Shown: positions 17,452 through 27,806, counted from the first letter of the stretch. The stretch is DNA of 64,000 nucleotides from Pseudomonas sp. BN411 (GCF_029871235.1 NZ_SSOM01000065.1:124001-188000), one strand, 5' to 3'. Notes: generated by a model not told the origin, from the letters alone. Numbers and translations are program-made.

Positions 17452-19962
17452 ATGCCTGACTCCTTCGCTGCCAGCCTGCGACTGGCGCCCGATGCGCTGA
17501 CCCGTCCGTTCGAGCCTCATCAGTTCAACTTCAAGAGTACCGAAGACCTGGAGCCCTTCCGGGGTGTACTCGGCCAGGAACGCGCGGTGGAGGCCCTGCA
17601 GTTCGGGGTGGCCATGCCGCGTCCGGGTTACAACGTCTATGTCATGGGGGAACCGGGCACTGGCCGCTTCTCCTTCGTCAAACGCTATCTCAAGGCTGAG
17701 GGCAAGCGCCTGCAAACCCCGGCGGACTGGCTCTACGTCAACCACTTCGAAGAGCCTCGCGAGCCGCGGGCCTTGCAGCTGCCGGCGGGCGAAGCGAGCG
17801 GCTTCGTCTGCGACATCGAGCATCTGGTGGATAACCTGCTGTCCACCTTCCCTGCGGTATTCGAGACCCCCACCTTCCAGCAGAAGAAGAGCGCCATCGA
17901 TCGCGCCTTCAACCAGCGCTACGACCGTGCCCTGGACGTGATCGAGCGCGTCGCCCTGGAGAAGGACGTCGCCCTCTACCGCGACAGCGCAAACATTGCC
18001 TTCACCCCGATGAAGGATGGCAAGGCCCTGGACGAGGCGGACTTTTCCCAGTTGGACGAAGCCGAGCGCGAGCGCTTCCATGACGACATTTCCATGCTGG
18101 AGGAGCGCCTGAATGAGGAGCTGTCCGGCCTGCCGCAGTGGAAGCGCGAGTCCAGCAACCAGCTGCGCCAGCTCAACGAGGAAACCATTACCCAGGCGCT
18201 TCAGCCGCTGCTTTCGCCGCTTTCGGAGAAGTACGCGGAGAACGCCGGTGTGGTGGCCTATCTGCAGGCCATGCAGGTGAACTTGCTGAAAACGGTGGTG
18301 GACCAGTTACTGGACGACAAGCCGGACGCCCAGCGCCGTGAGATTCTGGAAGAGCAGTACTGCCCCAGCCTGGTTGTGGGCCATCACGCCAGCGGTGGCG
18401 CTCCCGTGGTGTTCGAGCCGCATCCCACCTACGACAACCTGTTCGGCCGCATCGAGTACGGCACCGACCAGGGCGCCCTCTACACCAGCTATCGCCAGTT
18501 GCGCCCAGGTGCGTTGCACCGGGCCAACGGTGGTTTCCTGATCCTGGAGGCGGAAAAACTACTAAGCGAGCCCTTTGTCTGGGATGCGCTGAAGCGTGCC
18601 CTGCAATCGCGCAAGCTGAAGATGGAGTCGCCTCTGGCGGAACTCGGCCGCCTGGCCACCGTCACCCTGACGCCGCAGGTGATCCCGCTGCAGGTCAAGG
18701 TGGTGATCATCGGTTCGCGCCAGCTCTACTACACGCTCCAGGACCTGGATCCCGACTTCCAGGAGATGTTCCGCGTGCTGGTGGACTTCGACGAGGAAAT
18801 CGCCCTGTCGGACGACAGCCTGGAGCAATTCGCCCAGTTGCTGAAGACCCGCACCTCCGAAGAGGGCATGGCGCCCCTCACTGCGGCCGCCGTGGCCCGC
18901 CTGGCGACCTACAGCGCACGTTTGGCCGAGCACCAGGGGCGTCTGTCGGCGCGAATCGGTGATCTGTTCCAGCTGGTCAGCGAAGCGGACTTCATCCGTC
19001 AGCTGGCGAATGAGCCCCTGACCGACGCCGACCACATCGACCGCGCCCTCCGGGCCAAGGCCACCCGCACGGGCCGCGTATCCGCACGCATCCTCGACGA
19101 CATGCTGGCGGGCGTCATCCTGATCGACACCGCTGGCGCTGCTGTGGGCAAGTGCAACGGCCTGACCGTGCTGGAAGTGGGCGACTCGGCCTTCGGCGTG
19201 CCGGCGCGGATATCCGCGACCGTCTATCCCGGTAGCTCGGGCATCGTCGACATCGAGCGCGAGGTCAACCTTGGCCAGCCGATCCACTCCAAGGGGGTAA
19301 TGATCCTCACCGGTTACCTCGGCAGTCGCTATGCCCAGGAATTCCCCCTGGAGATCTCCGCGAGCATCGCCCTGGAGCAGTCCTACGGCTACGTGGACGG
19401 CGACAGCGCCTCCCTCGGCGAGGCCTGCACCCTGATCTCGGCCCTGTCGCGCACCCCGCTCAAGCAGTGCTTCGCCATCACCGGCTCGATCAACCAGTTC
19501 GGTGAGGTACAGGCAGTGGGCGGGGTCAACGAGAAGATCGAGGGCTTCTTCCGCCTGTGCGAGGCCCGCGGCCTGACCGGCGAACAGGGGGTGATCATCC
19601 CCCACGCCAACGTCACCACCCTGATGCTCGACGAGCGCGTGCTGGATGCGGTGCGCAAGGGGCGTTTCCACGTCTACGCAGTGCGCCAGGCCGACGAGGC
19701 TCTGAGCCTGCTGGTGGGCGAGCCGGCCGGTGTGCCTGACGAGAAGGGCCAGTTCCCCGAAGGCAGCGTCAACGCCCGTGTGGTGGCGCGCCTGCGGGAA
19801 ATCGCCGAGATGGGGCTGGAAGAAGAGGAGAAGGCGGCGCCCACCCAGGAAGTCGCCGAGGTGGTCGCCAAGGTTGCAGCGCCGCCCAAGCCGGCGCGCA
19901 AGGGGTCCAAGAAGGAACCCGGCAAGACTCCGGCTCCGGACAAGACCCAGGGACCGTCCTGA
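17452..19962 (+). CDS. Lon-like ATP-dependent protease (AAA_32 / Lon C-terminal domain)
   Basis: An 836-residue cytoplasmic protein. The N-terminal half has an AAA-like site MGEPGTGRF (about residues 64-72), where Arg replaces the usual Walker A Lys. It is followed by a helical region and a second part with GGFLILEAEKLL. The C-terminal Lon protease domain is complete: catalytic Ser652 in DGDSASLGEA and Lys695 in VNEKIEGF, the expected dyad. The tail after residue 770 is rich in Ala, Lys and Pro and probably disordered. This family (PA4576-like) is separate from classical Lon and lacks its N-terminal substrate domain. Substrates are unknown. Confidence 0.93.
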   Translation: MPDSFAASLRLAPDALTRPFEPHQFNFKSTEDLEPFRGVLGQERAVEALQFGVAMPRPGYNVYVMGEPGTGRFSFVKRYLKAEGKRLQTPADWLYVNHFEEPREPRALQLPAGEASGFVCDIEHLVDNLLSTFPAVFETPTFQQKKSAIDRAFNQRYDRALDVIERVALEKDVALYRDSANIAFTPMKDGKALDEADFSQLDEAERERFHDDISMLEERLNEELSGLPQWKRESSNQLRQLNEETITQALQPLLSPLSEKYAENAGVVAYLQAMQVNLLKTVVDQLLDDKPDAQRREILEEQYCPSLVVGHHASGGAPVVFEPHPTYDNLFGRIEYGTDQGALYTSYRQLRPGALHRANGGFLILEAEKLLSEPFVWDALKRALQSRKLKMESPLAELGRLATVTLTPQVIPLQVKVVIIGSRQLYYTLQDLDPDFQEMFRVLVDFDEEIALSDDSLEQFAQLLKTRTSEEGMAPLTAAAVARLATYSARLAEHQGRLSARIGDLFQLVSEADFIRQLANEPLTDADHIDRALRAKATRTGRVSARILDDMLAGVILIDTAGAAVGKCNGLTVLEVGDSAFGVPARISATVYPGSSGIVDIEREVNLGQPIHSKGVMILTGYLGSRYAQEFPLEISASIALEQSYGYVDGDSASLGEACTLISALSRTPLKQCFAITGSINQFGEVQAVGGVNEKIEGFFRLCEARGLTGEQGVIIPHANVTTLMLDERVLDAVRKGRFHVYAVRQADEALSLLVGEPAGVPDEKGQFPEGSVNARVVARLREIAEMGLEEEEKAAPTQEVAEVVAKVAAPPKPARKGSKKEPGKTPAPDKTQGPS

Positions 19963-20030
19963 ACGATCCCCTGACCGGTCATGCCGGGGCGTGTTCCCGG
20001 CGTGGCTGGTCAGTCACCGAACAACGGCTA

Positions 20031-20055
20031 GGGAGGCTCGTGTAATCGGCCTCCC
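20031..20055 (+). terminator. Possible terminator hairpin after the Lon-like gene
   Basis: GGGAGGC (20031-20037) pairs with GCCTCCC (20049-20055) around an 11-base loop, with CTTCG after it. There is no T run, so it is only a candidate. Confidence 0.35.
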
Positions 20056-20084
20056 TTCGCGTTTCCCTCACCCTGTTCACAGGG

Positions 20085-20107
20085 TTATCCACAGTTTGCG
20101 TGGATAA
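20085..20107. other. Pair of DnaA-box sequences, head to head
   Basis: TTATCCACA (20085-20093) is a perfect DnaA box. CGTGGATAA (20099-20107) is its near-perfect counterpart in the other orientation (TTATCCACG), five bases further on. The pair lies upstream of the small gene at 20175 and could bind DnaA as a regulator. Such boxes also occur by chance. Confidence 0.5.
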
Positions 20108-20174
20108 GCGTCGCGCTTTCGCAGGTCCAAACTCGGGTGTAGGCTGAAATCAGGCCCCTGCGAGGAAAGCCGCC

Positions 20175-20516
20175 ATGACGCGCAACCTCTGCCTTACCCG
20201 CCAATGCCTGGGACTGGTGACTCGGATCGAGTGCGTGATCCGTCCACTGGCGGGAGAGAATGGACTCTGGACGCTGCTTTGTGCGGCGGGAATGTCGGGG
20301 GAACAACCCTCGGCGATCAAAGCCCAGGGCCCATTCCACGGGCCTATCGTGGCGGAATCGGTGCTCTCCGCGATTGCCGACTGCCTGGCGGAGCAGGGCT
20401 ACACCGAAGCCCACGACCCGCCGATCTGGCGGCTGCACCTGCAAGGTGAGCTACGACGCATCAACGGTACGCGCTGCAGAGGCCTGGGTGACTGCCAGTT
20501 CCGTCCCGAAAGCTGA
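20175..20516 (+). CDS. Conserved hypothetical protein (PA4575-like)
   Basis: A 113-residue product with a GAGGAAAG ribosome site before ATG 20175. No domain is recognised. It has four visible cysteines in its N-terminal and central parts, a predicted mixed alpha/beta composition and a patch EAHDPPIWRLHLQGELRRING near the C-terminus. Position between the Lon-like protease and yqhA matches PA4575 from memory. Other frames are open over the same bases, but this one has the best ribosome site and the most protein-like composition. Function unknown. Confidence 0.65.
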   Translation: MTRNLCLTRQCLGLVTRIECVIRPLAGENGLWTLLCAAGMSGEQPSAIKAQGPFHGPIVAESVLSAIADCLAEQGYTEAHDPPIWRLHLQGELRRINGTRCRGLGDCQFRPES

Positions 20517-20604
20517 CGGGGTTGGTTGACCAGCTTTTGAGCAGCTGCTGCCCGTCAGCGCGGGGAGTGGCGTTTGCGCGACGTTCCAGTGCTCGTGCAC
20601 AGAT

Positions 20605-20613
20605 TTATCCACA
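20605..20613 (+). other. Third DnaA-box sequence
   Basis: A second perfect TTATCCACA sits upstream of yqhA, about 60 bases before a -10-like TATACT. Together with the pair at 20085 this gives two perfect boxes and one near-perfect box within about 530 bases. Confidence 0.5.
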
Positions 20614-20670
20614 GTGTTTGGGGATATTTCCTCCTGCTTTGCCATTATTTTTCTGTAGGAAACACCTCGT

Positions 20671-20676
20671 TATACT
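20671..20676 (+). promoter_or_regulatory. Likely -10 element of the yqhA promoter
   Basis: TATACT lies 32 bases before the yqhA ATG. No good -35 hexamer is visible at the right distance. Confidence 0.35.
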
Positions 20677-20708
20677 CGCGGCCGGTTTTTTACTGACTAC
20701 GAGAAGCC

Positions 20709-21203
20709 ATGGAACGCTTTCTAGAAAACTCGATGTACGCCGCGCGTTGGCTGCTGGCCCCGATCTACTTCGGCCTGTCCCTGGCCTTGCTGGCGCTGAC
20801 CCTTAAATTCTTCCAGGAGATCGTTCATATCCTGCCGCACGTCTTCGAGAAGACTGAGGCAGACCTGATCCTGGTGCTGCTCTCGCTGATCGACATGTCC
20901 CTGGTGGGCGGCCTGCTGGTGATGGTGATGATCTCTGGCTACGAGAACTTCGTTTCGCAACTGGACATCGACGACGACAAGGAGAAGCTGAGCTGGCTCG
21001 GCAAGATGGACTCCGGCTCGCTGAAGATGAAGGTGGCGGCCTCCATCGTGGCGATCTCCTCCATCCACCTGCTGCGCATTTTCATGGATGCGCAGAACAT
21101 CGATAACGGCAAGATCATGTGGTACGTGGTCCTGCACATGACTTTCGTCATCTCGGCCTTCGCCATGGGCTACCTGGACAAGATGACCAAGCACGACCAC
21201 TGA
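20709..21203 (+). CDS. yqhA: YqhA family inner-membrane protein (UPF0114)
   Basis: A 164-residue integral membrane protein with the family start [20 protein letters not shown]. There are hydrophobic segments at about residues 15-35, 50-75, 105-125 and 137-155, and an acidic loop [13 protein letters not shown] terminator hairpin follows, so the transcript is probably monocistronic. UPF0114 members have no settled function. The family assignment is firm by length and by the characteristic [20 protein letters not shown] segment in the middle. Confidence 0.95.
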   Translation: MERFLENSMYAARWLLAPIYFGLSLALLALTLKFFQEIVHILPHVFEKTEADLILVLLSLIDMSLVGGLLVMVMISGYENFVSQLDIDDDKEKLSWLGKMDSGSLKMKVAASIVAISSIHLLRIFMDAQNIDNGKIMWYVVLHMTFVISAFAMGYLDKMTKHDH

Positions 21204-21227
21204 TTCTCGCTCTGCCTCCCTCCCAGG

Positions 21228-21257
21228 CCGCCCGTCCGCTGAAAAGCGGACGGGCGG
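21228..21257 (+). terminator. Terminator of yqhA
   Basis: A perfect 13-bp stem (CCGCCCGTCCGCT paired with AGCGGACGGGCGG) around a GAAA tetraloop, followed by a T-rich stretch TTGCGTTTCT. Confidence 0.85.
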
Positions 21258-21327
21258 TTGCGTTTCTGCCGTCTGCTGCCGGCCCTGTGCATTAGATTTG
21301 AGGTGTACAGCGCGCGAGGGCGAAGCC

Positions 21328-21633
21328 ATGAAATTGCACGACCTCACCAGCCATGCCCGTGCCGGGCACGTCGAAGAAATCAACCTGATCTCCCTGGAAG
21401 GGGGTATCTATCTGCTGGAAGCACTCATCGACGGCCGCTCCCACCATCTGGACGATGGTCAAGGCCATGCCACGCACCTGCGCTCGGTTGAGCATGCACG
21501 GGAGGTGCTCCACGAGTTCCCGGACCTGCCGTTCCACCTGGTGCACAACGTGGTGCATGACGAGATGTGCGGAATGGATGCTGATAGTCAGGACACCGTG
21601 AAGGTCCCGATCTCGACACGCGTTTCCCACTGA
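21328..21633 (+). CDS. DUF6482-type small protein
   Basis: A 101-residue cytoplasmic protein. ATG 21328 is chosen because GAGGGCGAAG lies just upstream; the frame extends 30 bases further without a ribosome site. The sequence is rich in His (13 by my count), mostly in HHLDDGQGHATHL and HLVHNVVHDEM. The latter cluster could bind metal, but this is only a compositional hint. It matches my memory of PA4573, just before fklB. Function unknown. Confidence 0.75.
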   Translation: MKLHDLTSHARAGHVEEINLISLEGGIYLLEALIDGRSHHLDDGQGHATHLRSVEHAREVLHEFPDLPFHLVHNVVHDEMCGMDADSQDTVKVPISTRVSH

Positions 21634-21716
21634 ACGGGGAGCAGATCGGAGCCCGCGCCGGGGAGGGGAAGCTGTGCTAGTCTGGCCGGCCTTTTTACCC
21701 TGAGCGGAGCTCCGCG

Positions 21717-22334
21717 ATGTCCCAACTCGACCTTTCCACCGACGAAACCCGCGTCAGCTATGGCATCGGCCGCCAGCTCGGCGATCAGATCCGTGACAAT
21801 CCCCCGCCCGGTGTGAGCCTGGACGCCGTGATCGCTGGCCTCAGCGATGCCTTCCAGGGCCTGGAAAGCCGCGTCGATGGTGCTGCCCTGTCCGCCAGCT
21901 TCCGCGTGATCCGCGAGCGCATGCAGGCCGAAGCCCAGGCCAAGGCGGAAGCCGCCGCTGGCGCCGGTCGTGCCTACCTGGAACAGAATGCCAAGCGCGA
22001 GGGCGTGACCGTCCTGGCGTCCGGTCTGCAGTACGAGGTGCTGGTAGCGGGCGAGGGCGCCAAGCCGTCGGCCGAGGACACCGTGCGCACCCATTACCAC
22101 GGCACGCTGATCGACGGCACCGTGTTCGACAGCTCCTACGATCGTGGCCAGCCTGCCGAATTCCCGGTGGGCGGCGTGATCGCTGGTTGGGTGGAAGCCC
22201 TGCAACTGATGAATGCTGGCAGCAAGTGGCGTCTGCACGTGCCGAGCGAACTGGCCTACGGCGGTCAGGCTGTCGGCAGCATCCCGCCGCACAGCGTGCT
22301 GGTATTCGACGTGGAGCTCCTGGACATTCTCTGA
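21717..22334 (+). CDS. fklB: FKBP-type peptidyl-prolyl isomerase FklB
   Basis: A 205-residue protein with an N-terminal helical dimerisation part (about 1-90), a helical Ala-rich linker (AEAQAKAEAAAGAG) and an FKBP catalytic domain from about residue 110. The domain carries YHGTLIDGTVFDSSYDRGQPAEFPVGGVI and WRLHVPSELAYGG. No signal peptide is present, so it acts in the cytoplasm, catalysing proline cis-trans isomerisation. Length and order fit E. coli FklB (22 kDa). A GC-rich palindrome after the stop may end transcription. Confidence 0.95.
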   Translation: MSQLDLSTDETRVSYGIGRQLGDQIRDNPPPGVSLDAVIAGLSDAFQGLESRVDGAALSASFRVIRERMQAEAQAKAEAAAGAGRAYLEQNAKREGVTVLASGLQYEVLVAGEGAKPSAEDTVRTHYHGTLIDGTVFDSSYDRGQPAEFPVGGVIAGWVEALQLMNAGSKWRLHVPSELAYGGQAVGSIPPHSVLVFDVELLDIL

Positions 22335-22382
22335 TCCAGGTGACCCCCGGGCGTGCCGTCCCTGGCCCGCCCAGGAACCCGC

Positions 22383-22427
22383 GAGGGCGCCTTTGCCCTC
22401 ACTGCAAGCCGGCGCCCGGGCGCCGGC
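22383..22427. terminator. Two GC hairpins after fklB
   Basis: GAGGGC/GCCCTC (22383-22400) is followed by a 20-bp perfect palindrome GCCGGCGCCCGGGCGCCGGC (22408-22427). No T run follows, so a termination role is uncertain. Confidence 0.4.
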
Positions 22428-22473
22428 ATTGCGGATGACGCGTCCTGGCGTCACCCAGATTCCCCAATCCCTT

Positions 22474-22716
22474 TCAGTGCACCTCGCCGTGGGGTCGTAG
22501 CGCCCTGGCGTAGCAGAACAGGAAGAGATTGCGCACCAGCTCCTTGAGTACCAACGGTTCGCTGGAGTTCAGGCCGGCGAGGTCAAGGTCGCCCTGGTCG
22601 CGCAGTTCGTCGAGGTCGTCTTCTTCCAGTACGGCGCAAACCTCTCCGGTTTCCCGATGGAGTATCCGCAGGTAGGGGTGGGGGCGATCCAGCCAGGCAT
22701 CGATCAGGTAGGTCAT
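22474..22716 (-). CDS. Small conserved protein, probably iron-regulated (PA4570-like)
   Basis: An 80-residue acidic protein, ATG 22716 preceded by AAGGAGATGAGCC. The chain begins MTYLIDAWLDRPHPYLRILH and carries the acidic stretch EEDDLDELRDQGDLD in its middle, then a hydrophobic helix LKELVRNLFLFCYARAL. No named domain is recognised. It follows ispB in the same direction but is separated by a terminator and has its own promoter overlapped by a Fur-box-like sequence. PA4570 of P. aeruginosa, in the same place, is in my memory an iron-starvation-induced gene. Confidence 0.8.
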   Translation of the reverse strand: MTYLIDAWLDRPHPYLRILHRETGEVCAVLEEDDLDELRDQGDLDLAGLNSSEPLVLKELVRNLFLFCYARALRPHGEVH

Positions 22717-22744
22717 GGCTCATCTCCTTGAAAAGCGTTGAGAT

Positions 22745-22763
22745 GAGAATAATTCCTATTATC
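22745..22763 (-). promoter_or_regulatory. Fur-box-like operator
   Basis: GAGAATAATTCCTATTATC matches 13 of 19 positions of the Fur consensus. It overlaps the -10 and spacer of the promoter for the small gene at 22474-22716 and ends 29 bases from its ATG, the expected place for iron repression. Confidence 0.6.
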
Positions 22764-22773
22764 GAAATAGCAA
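22746..22773 (-). promoter_or_regulatory. Promoter of the PA4570-like gene
   Basis: Reading the reverse strand, TTGCTA (-35, 22768-22773) and TATTCT (-10, 22746-22751) are 16 bp apart and lie under the Fur-box-like sequence. Confidence 0.5.
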
Positions 22774-22804
22774 GTGCCAATCGATACCTTTCGTCGAGGC
22801 AGAA

Positions 22805-22831
22805 AAAAGCCCGTCACCAGGACGGGCTTTT
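22805..22831 (-). terminator. Terminator of ispB
   Basis: AAAAGCCCGTC pairs with GACGGGCTTTT around ACCAG; on the reverse strand the stem ends in a U tract. It lies 14 bases after the ispB stop. Confidence 0.88.
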
Positions 22832-22845
22832 CAGCAGATCGGGAC

Positions 22846-23814
22846 TCAGTGGGTCCGCGCTACGGCGAATTCGGTGAGCTCGATCAGGGCGTCGCGGTAG
22901 GCGTTGGACGGCAGCGTGTCCAGGCAGGCGATGGCGCGGGCGGCGTAGTCGCGGGCCAGGCGGGCGGTGTAGTCCAGGGCGCCGGCGGCTTCGACTGCGG
23001 CACGAATGCCTTCCAGGTCCTGGCTGCCGCCTTGCTGGATGGCCTTGCGCACGAGGCTGGCCTGCTCCGGCGTGCCGTCGCGCATGGCGGCGATCAGCGG
23101 CAGGGTGGGCTTGCCTTCGGCCAGGTCGTCACCGACGTTCTTGCCGAGGGTGGCGGCATCGCCACGGTAGTCGAGCAGGTCATCCACCAGTTGGAAGGCG
23201 ATGCCCAGGGCGTCGCCGAACTGGCGCAGGGCTTCGGCCTGTTCGGCGCTGGCGCCGGCCAGCATCGCTGCGCTGTGGGTGGAGGCTTCGAAGAGCATCG
23301 CGGTCTTGCCGCGGATGACTTCCATGTAGGTTTCTTCGGTGGTGCTGGCGTCGCGGATCTTGGACAGCTGCAGCACTTCGCCTTCGGCGATGACCCGGGT
23401 GGCCTGGGAGATGATGCGCATCACCGGCATGGAGCCAAGTTCCACCATCATTTCGAAGGAGCGGGCATAGAGGAAGTCGCCCACCAGCACGCTCGGCGCG
23501 TTGCCCCACAGGGCATTGGCGGTGGAGCGGCCGCGGCGTAGGCCAGAGGCATCCACCACGTCGTCGTGGAGCAGGGTGGAGGTGTGCAGGAATTCGATGG
23601 TGGCAGCCAGCAGGCGCAGTTGGTCGCCGCCGAAGCCCAGGGCGTTGCCGCTCAGCAGTACCAGGAGCGGGCGCAGGCGCTTGCCACCGGCGGAGACGAT
23701 GTAATCACCGATCTTTTCCACCAGAGGAACGCGGGAGGTCAACTGCCGGCGAATGATGTCGTCGACTGCGGTAAAATCGTCCGCCACCACGCGGTAGAAA
23801 GCCTGGGGTTGCAT
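22846..23814 (-). CDS. ispB: Octaprenyl/polyprenyl diphosphate synthase
   Basis: A 322-residue all-helical trans-prenyltransferase that builds the ubiquinone side chain from FPP and IPP. Both Asp-rich sites are intact: LLHDDVVDASGLRRG (first) and QLVDDLLDYRGDA (second). The Lys-Arg-Leu-Arg IPP site is in GGKRLRPLL. ATG 23814 (MQPQAFYRVVADDF) was preferred over the ATG 18 bases upstream because GGAGC precedes it at a suitable distance and the length then matches relatives. The gene is divergent from rplU, as in most gammaproteobacteria. Confidence 0.96.
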   Translation of the reverse strand: MQPQAFYRVVADDFTAVDDIIRRQLTSRVPLVEKIGDYIVSAGGKRLRPLLVLLSGNALGFGGDQLRLLAATIEFLHTSTLLHDDVVDASGLRRGRSTANALWGNAPSVLVGDFLYARSFEMMVELGSMPVMRIISQATRVIAEGEVLQLSKIRDASTTEETYMEVIRGKTAMLFEASTHSAAMLAGASAEQAEALRQFGDALGIAFQLVDDLLDYRGDAATLGKNVGDDLAEGKPTLPLIAAMRDGTPEQASLVRKAIQQGGSQDLEGIRAAVEAAGALDYTARLARDYAARAIACLDTLPSNAYRDALIELTEFAVARTH

Positions 23815-23893
23815 CAGCCAGAAGTGCTCCAATTGGGATGCGCGGCATGCTAGGGACCGGGCCGGGGACTGTCAAGGCGAGCGCTGGCGGTGC

Positions 23894-23922
23894 TTGCGCG
23901 GCAATCGCGGCTTGCGTACAAT
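23894..23922 (+). promoter_or_regulatory. Promoter of rplU-rpmA
   Basis: TTGCGC (23894-23899) and TACAAT (23917-23922) are separated by 17 bp, a good sigma-70 pair. The leader from here to rplU is about 130 bases. Confidence 0.65.
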
Positions 23923-24059
23923 CGCGGCCCCTGAACTTTCCTTGGGCATTTTCCTGCCTTACGCAATTGCACGGGCGTCAATTCCGGCCCCATGCAGCCA
24001 TGCCGACCCATACCTCTTCTTATAAAGCGTCGGGTGAGCAGGTTTAACGGAGAAAATCC

Positions 24060-24371
24060 ATGTACGCAGTTATCGTTACCGGCGGCAAGCAATACAAAGT
24101 CGCTGAAGGTGAATTCCTGAAAGTCGAGAAGCTCGAAGTCGCCACCGGCGAATCCGTGACTTTCGACCGCGTCCTGCTGATCGGCAATGGCGAAGACGTG
24201 AAAATCGGTGCTCCGGTTGTAGATGGCGCCAAAGTAGTCGCTGAAGTGGTCTCCCAAGGCCGTCACGACAAAGTGCGCATCATCAAGTTCCGCCGTCGTA
24301 AGCACCACATGAAGCGCCAGGGCCACCGCCAGTGGTTCACTGAAATCAAGATCACCGGCATCCAGGCCTAA
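24060..24371 (+). CDS. rplU: 50S ribosomal protein L21
   Basis: A 103-residue ribosomal protein with the L21 start [20 protein letters not shown] and the basic segment [15 protein letters not shown] that binds 23S rRNA, ending TEIKITGI. A good GGAGAA site precedes the ATG. It is the first gene of a pair with rpmA (24-bp gap) and in many bacteria the pair is followed by obgE, as here. No insertions or losses are visible. Confidence 0.98.
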   Translation: MYAVIVTGGKQYKVAEGEFLKVEKLEVATGESVTFDRVLLIGNGEDVKIGAPVVDGAKVVAEVVSQGRHDKVRIIKFRRRKHHMKRQGHRQWFTEIKITGIQA

Positions 24372-24395
24372 TTTCCTTTTTGGAGGATTTGACTC

Positions 24396-26011
<1,616 letters not shown>

Positions 26012-26091
26012 GCCCGGCGCCACCCGGCGCTGTGGAGTGTTCGCATGGCCGCGCGCCTTGCCGCGCGGCCTTCTAGCTAAGGTTGGACGAT

Positions 26092-27210
26092 ATGCGGGAC
26101 AAGGTGACTGGCGCGCAGCGCTGGGTGGTGAAGATCGGAAGTGCATTGCTCACGGCTGATGGTCGTGGGCTGGATCGTTCGGCCATGGCGGTTTGGGTCG
26201 AGCAGATGGTGGCCCTGCGCGATGCGGGCGTGGAGCTTGTGCTGGTGTCCTCTGGCGCTGTAGCGGCCGGCATGAGTCGCCTGGGTTGGCATAGCCGCCC
26301 GAGTGCCGTGCATGAGCTGCAGGCTGCGGCCTCGGTAGGACAGATGGGGTTGGTCCAGGCCTGGGAATCCAGTTTTGCTGAGCACGGTCGCCACACGGCG
26401 CAGATCCTGCTCACCCACGACGACCTGTCGGATCGCAAGCGCTACCTGAACGCCCGCAGCACCCTGCGCACGCTGGTGGAGCTTGGGGCGATCCCGGTGA
26501 TCAACGAAAACGACACCGTGGTCACCGATGAGATTCGTTTCGGCGACAACGACACCTTGGCGGCGCTCGTGGCCAACCTGGTGGAGGCTGACCTGCTGGT
26601 GATCCTCACCGACCGCGACGGCATGTTCGACGCCGATCCGCGTCACAATCCCGATGCTCAACTGATCTTCGAAGCTCGTGCCGATGATCCGGCCCTGGAT
26701 GCCGTGGCCGGCGGAACCGGTGGTGCTCTGGGGCGCGGTGGCATGCAGACCAAGCTGCGGGCGGCTCGCCTGGCGGCGCGCTCCGGTGCTCATACGGTGA
26801 TCGTTGGTGGTCGCATCGAGCGAGTGCTGGATCGCCTCAAGGCTGGCGAGCGCCTGGGTACGCTGCTGGCGCCTGAGCGCGGCATGCTGGCGGCACGCAA
26901 GCAATGGCTGGCGGGGCATCTGCAGACGCGTGGCACCCTGGTGCTCGATGCGGGTGCGGTCAAGGCGCTGCGCGAAGACCGCAAGAGCCTGTTGCCGGTG
27001 GGTGTGAAGGCTGTCCAGGGCAGTTTCCGTCGCGGCGAGATGGTGGTCTGCGTCGGGCCTGATGGTTCGGAAATCGCTCGTGGCCTGGCCAACTACAGCG
27101 CCCTTGAGGCGCAGAAGATCATTGGTCAGTCCTCCGATCTCATCGAAAAGCTGCTGGGCTATGTCGACGAGCCGGAACTGGTGCATCGCGACAACCTGGT
27201 CCTGGTCTGA
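26092..27210 (+). CDS. proB: Glutamate 5-kinase
   Basis: A 372-residue cytoplasmic enzyme, first step of proline synthesis (glutamate to glutamyl-5-phosphate). ATG 26092 ([11 protein letters not shown]) is chosen; the frame is open to TTG 26083 but this matches relatives. The amino-acid kinase domain ([46 protein letters not shown]) is followed by a C-terminal PUA domain from about residue 275. The gene lies 80 bases behind obgE and 15 bases ahead of creA, so it is probably co-transcribed with them. Confidence 0.97.
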   Translation: MRDKVTGAQRWVVKIGSALLTADGRGLDRSAMAVWVEQMVALRDAGVELVLVSSGAVAAGMSRLGWHSRPSAVHELQAAASVGQMGLVQAWESSFAEHGRHTAQILLTHDDLSDRKRYLNARSTLRTLVELGAIPVINENDTVVTDEIRFGDNDTLAALVANLVEADLLVILTDRDGMFDADPRHNPDAQLIFEARADDPALDAVAGGTGGALGRGGMQTKLRAARLAARSGAHTVIVGGRIERVLDRLKAGERLGTLLAPERGMLAARKQWLAGHLQTRGTLVLDAGAVKALREDRKSLLPVGVKAVQGSFRRGEMVVCVGPDGSEIARGLANYSALEAQKIIGQSSDLIEKLLGYVDEPELVHRDNLVLV

Positions 27211-27225
27211 GGCGTGGAGGAAGGG

Positions 27226-27690
27226 ATGCGACTGATCAAGGGAATGGCAGCGGCCTTGCTCGCGATGCCGCTGCTGGCTGGTGCTGAAGAAATTGGTTCG
27301 GTGTCGACGGTGTTCAAGTGGGTCGGTCCGAACGACAAGATCATGGTGGAGGCGTTCGACGATCCCAAGGTGGAGGGTGTGACCTGCTACCTGTCGCGGG
27401 CCAAGACCGGCGGTGTGAAAGGTGGTCTGGGGCTCGCAGAGGATCGTGCCGAGGCGTCCATCGCCTGCCGCCAGGTCGGGCCTATCCGCTTCAATGGTGA
27501 GCTCAAGGATGGCGAGGAGGTGTTCAAGGAGCGCACTTCGCTGGTGTTCAAGACCATGCAGGTGGTGCGCTTCTTCGATCGCAAGCGCAATACTCTGGTT
27601 TATCTGGTCTACAGCGACCGCGTGATTGAGGGCAGTCCGCAGAATGCGGTCACGGCGATTCCGATCCTGCCATGGCCGAGCATGCCCTGA
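27226..27690 (+). CDS. creA: CreA family secreted protein
   Basis: A 154-residue product, start ATG 27226 after GGAGGAAGGG. The upstream in-frame GTG at 27214 is less likely. A signal peptide [20 protein letters not shown] is followed by the CreA domain ([34 protein letters not shown]...). CreA proteins are periplasmic and of unknown function, despite the name. It is encoded 15 bases after proB, as remembered for PA4565-PA4564, and ends at a terminator. Confidence 0.93.
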   Translation: MRLIKGMAAALLAMPLLAGAEEIGSVSTVFKWVGPNDKIMVEAFDDPKVEGVTCYLSRAKTGGVKGGLGLAEDRAEASIACRQVGPIRFNGELKDGEEVFKERTSLVFKTMQVVRFFDRKRNTLVYLVYSDRVIEGSPQNAVTAIPILPWPSMP

Positions 27691-27703
27691 GATAGCTGGA
27701 AAG

Positions 27704-27726
27704 AGCCCGGATGATCCGGGCTTTTT
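27704..27726 (+). terminator. Terminator of the obgE-proB-creA unit
   Basis: AGCCCGG (27704-27710) and CCGGGCT (27716-27722) around ATGAT, then a TTTT tract. Confidence 0.88.
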
Positions 27727-27763
27727 CATGGGTGTTCAGATCGTTTCAAAGAATCCAGGCAAT

Positions 27764-27792
27764 AAAAAAACCGGCCAGAAGGCCGGTTTTTT
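27764..27792 (-). terminator. Terminator of rpsT (bidirectional form)
   Basis: An A run, CCGGCC-AGAA-GGCCGG and a T run make a symmetrical terminator between converging creA and rpsT. Confidence 0.9.
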
Positions 27793-27806
27793 ACAAGAAC
27801 TCAAGC

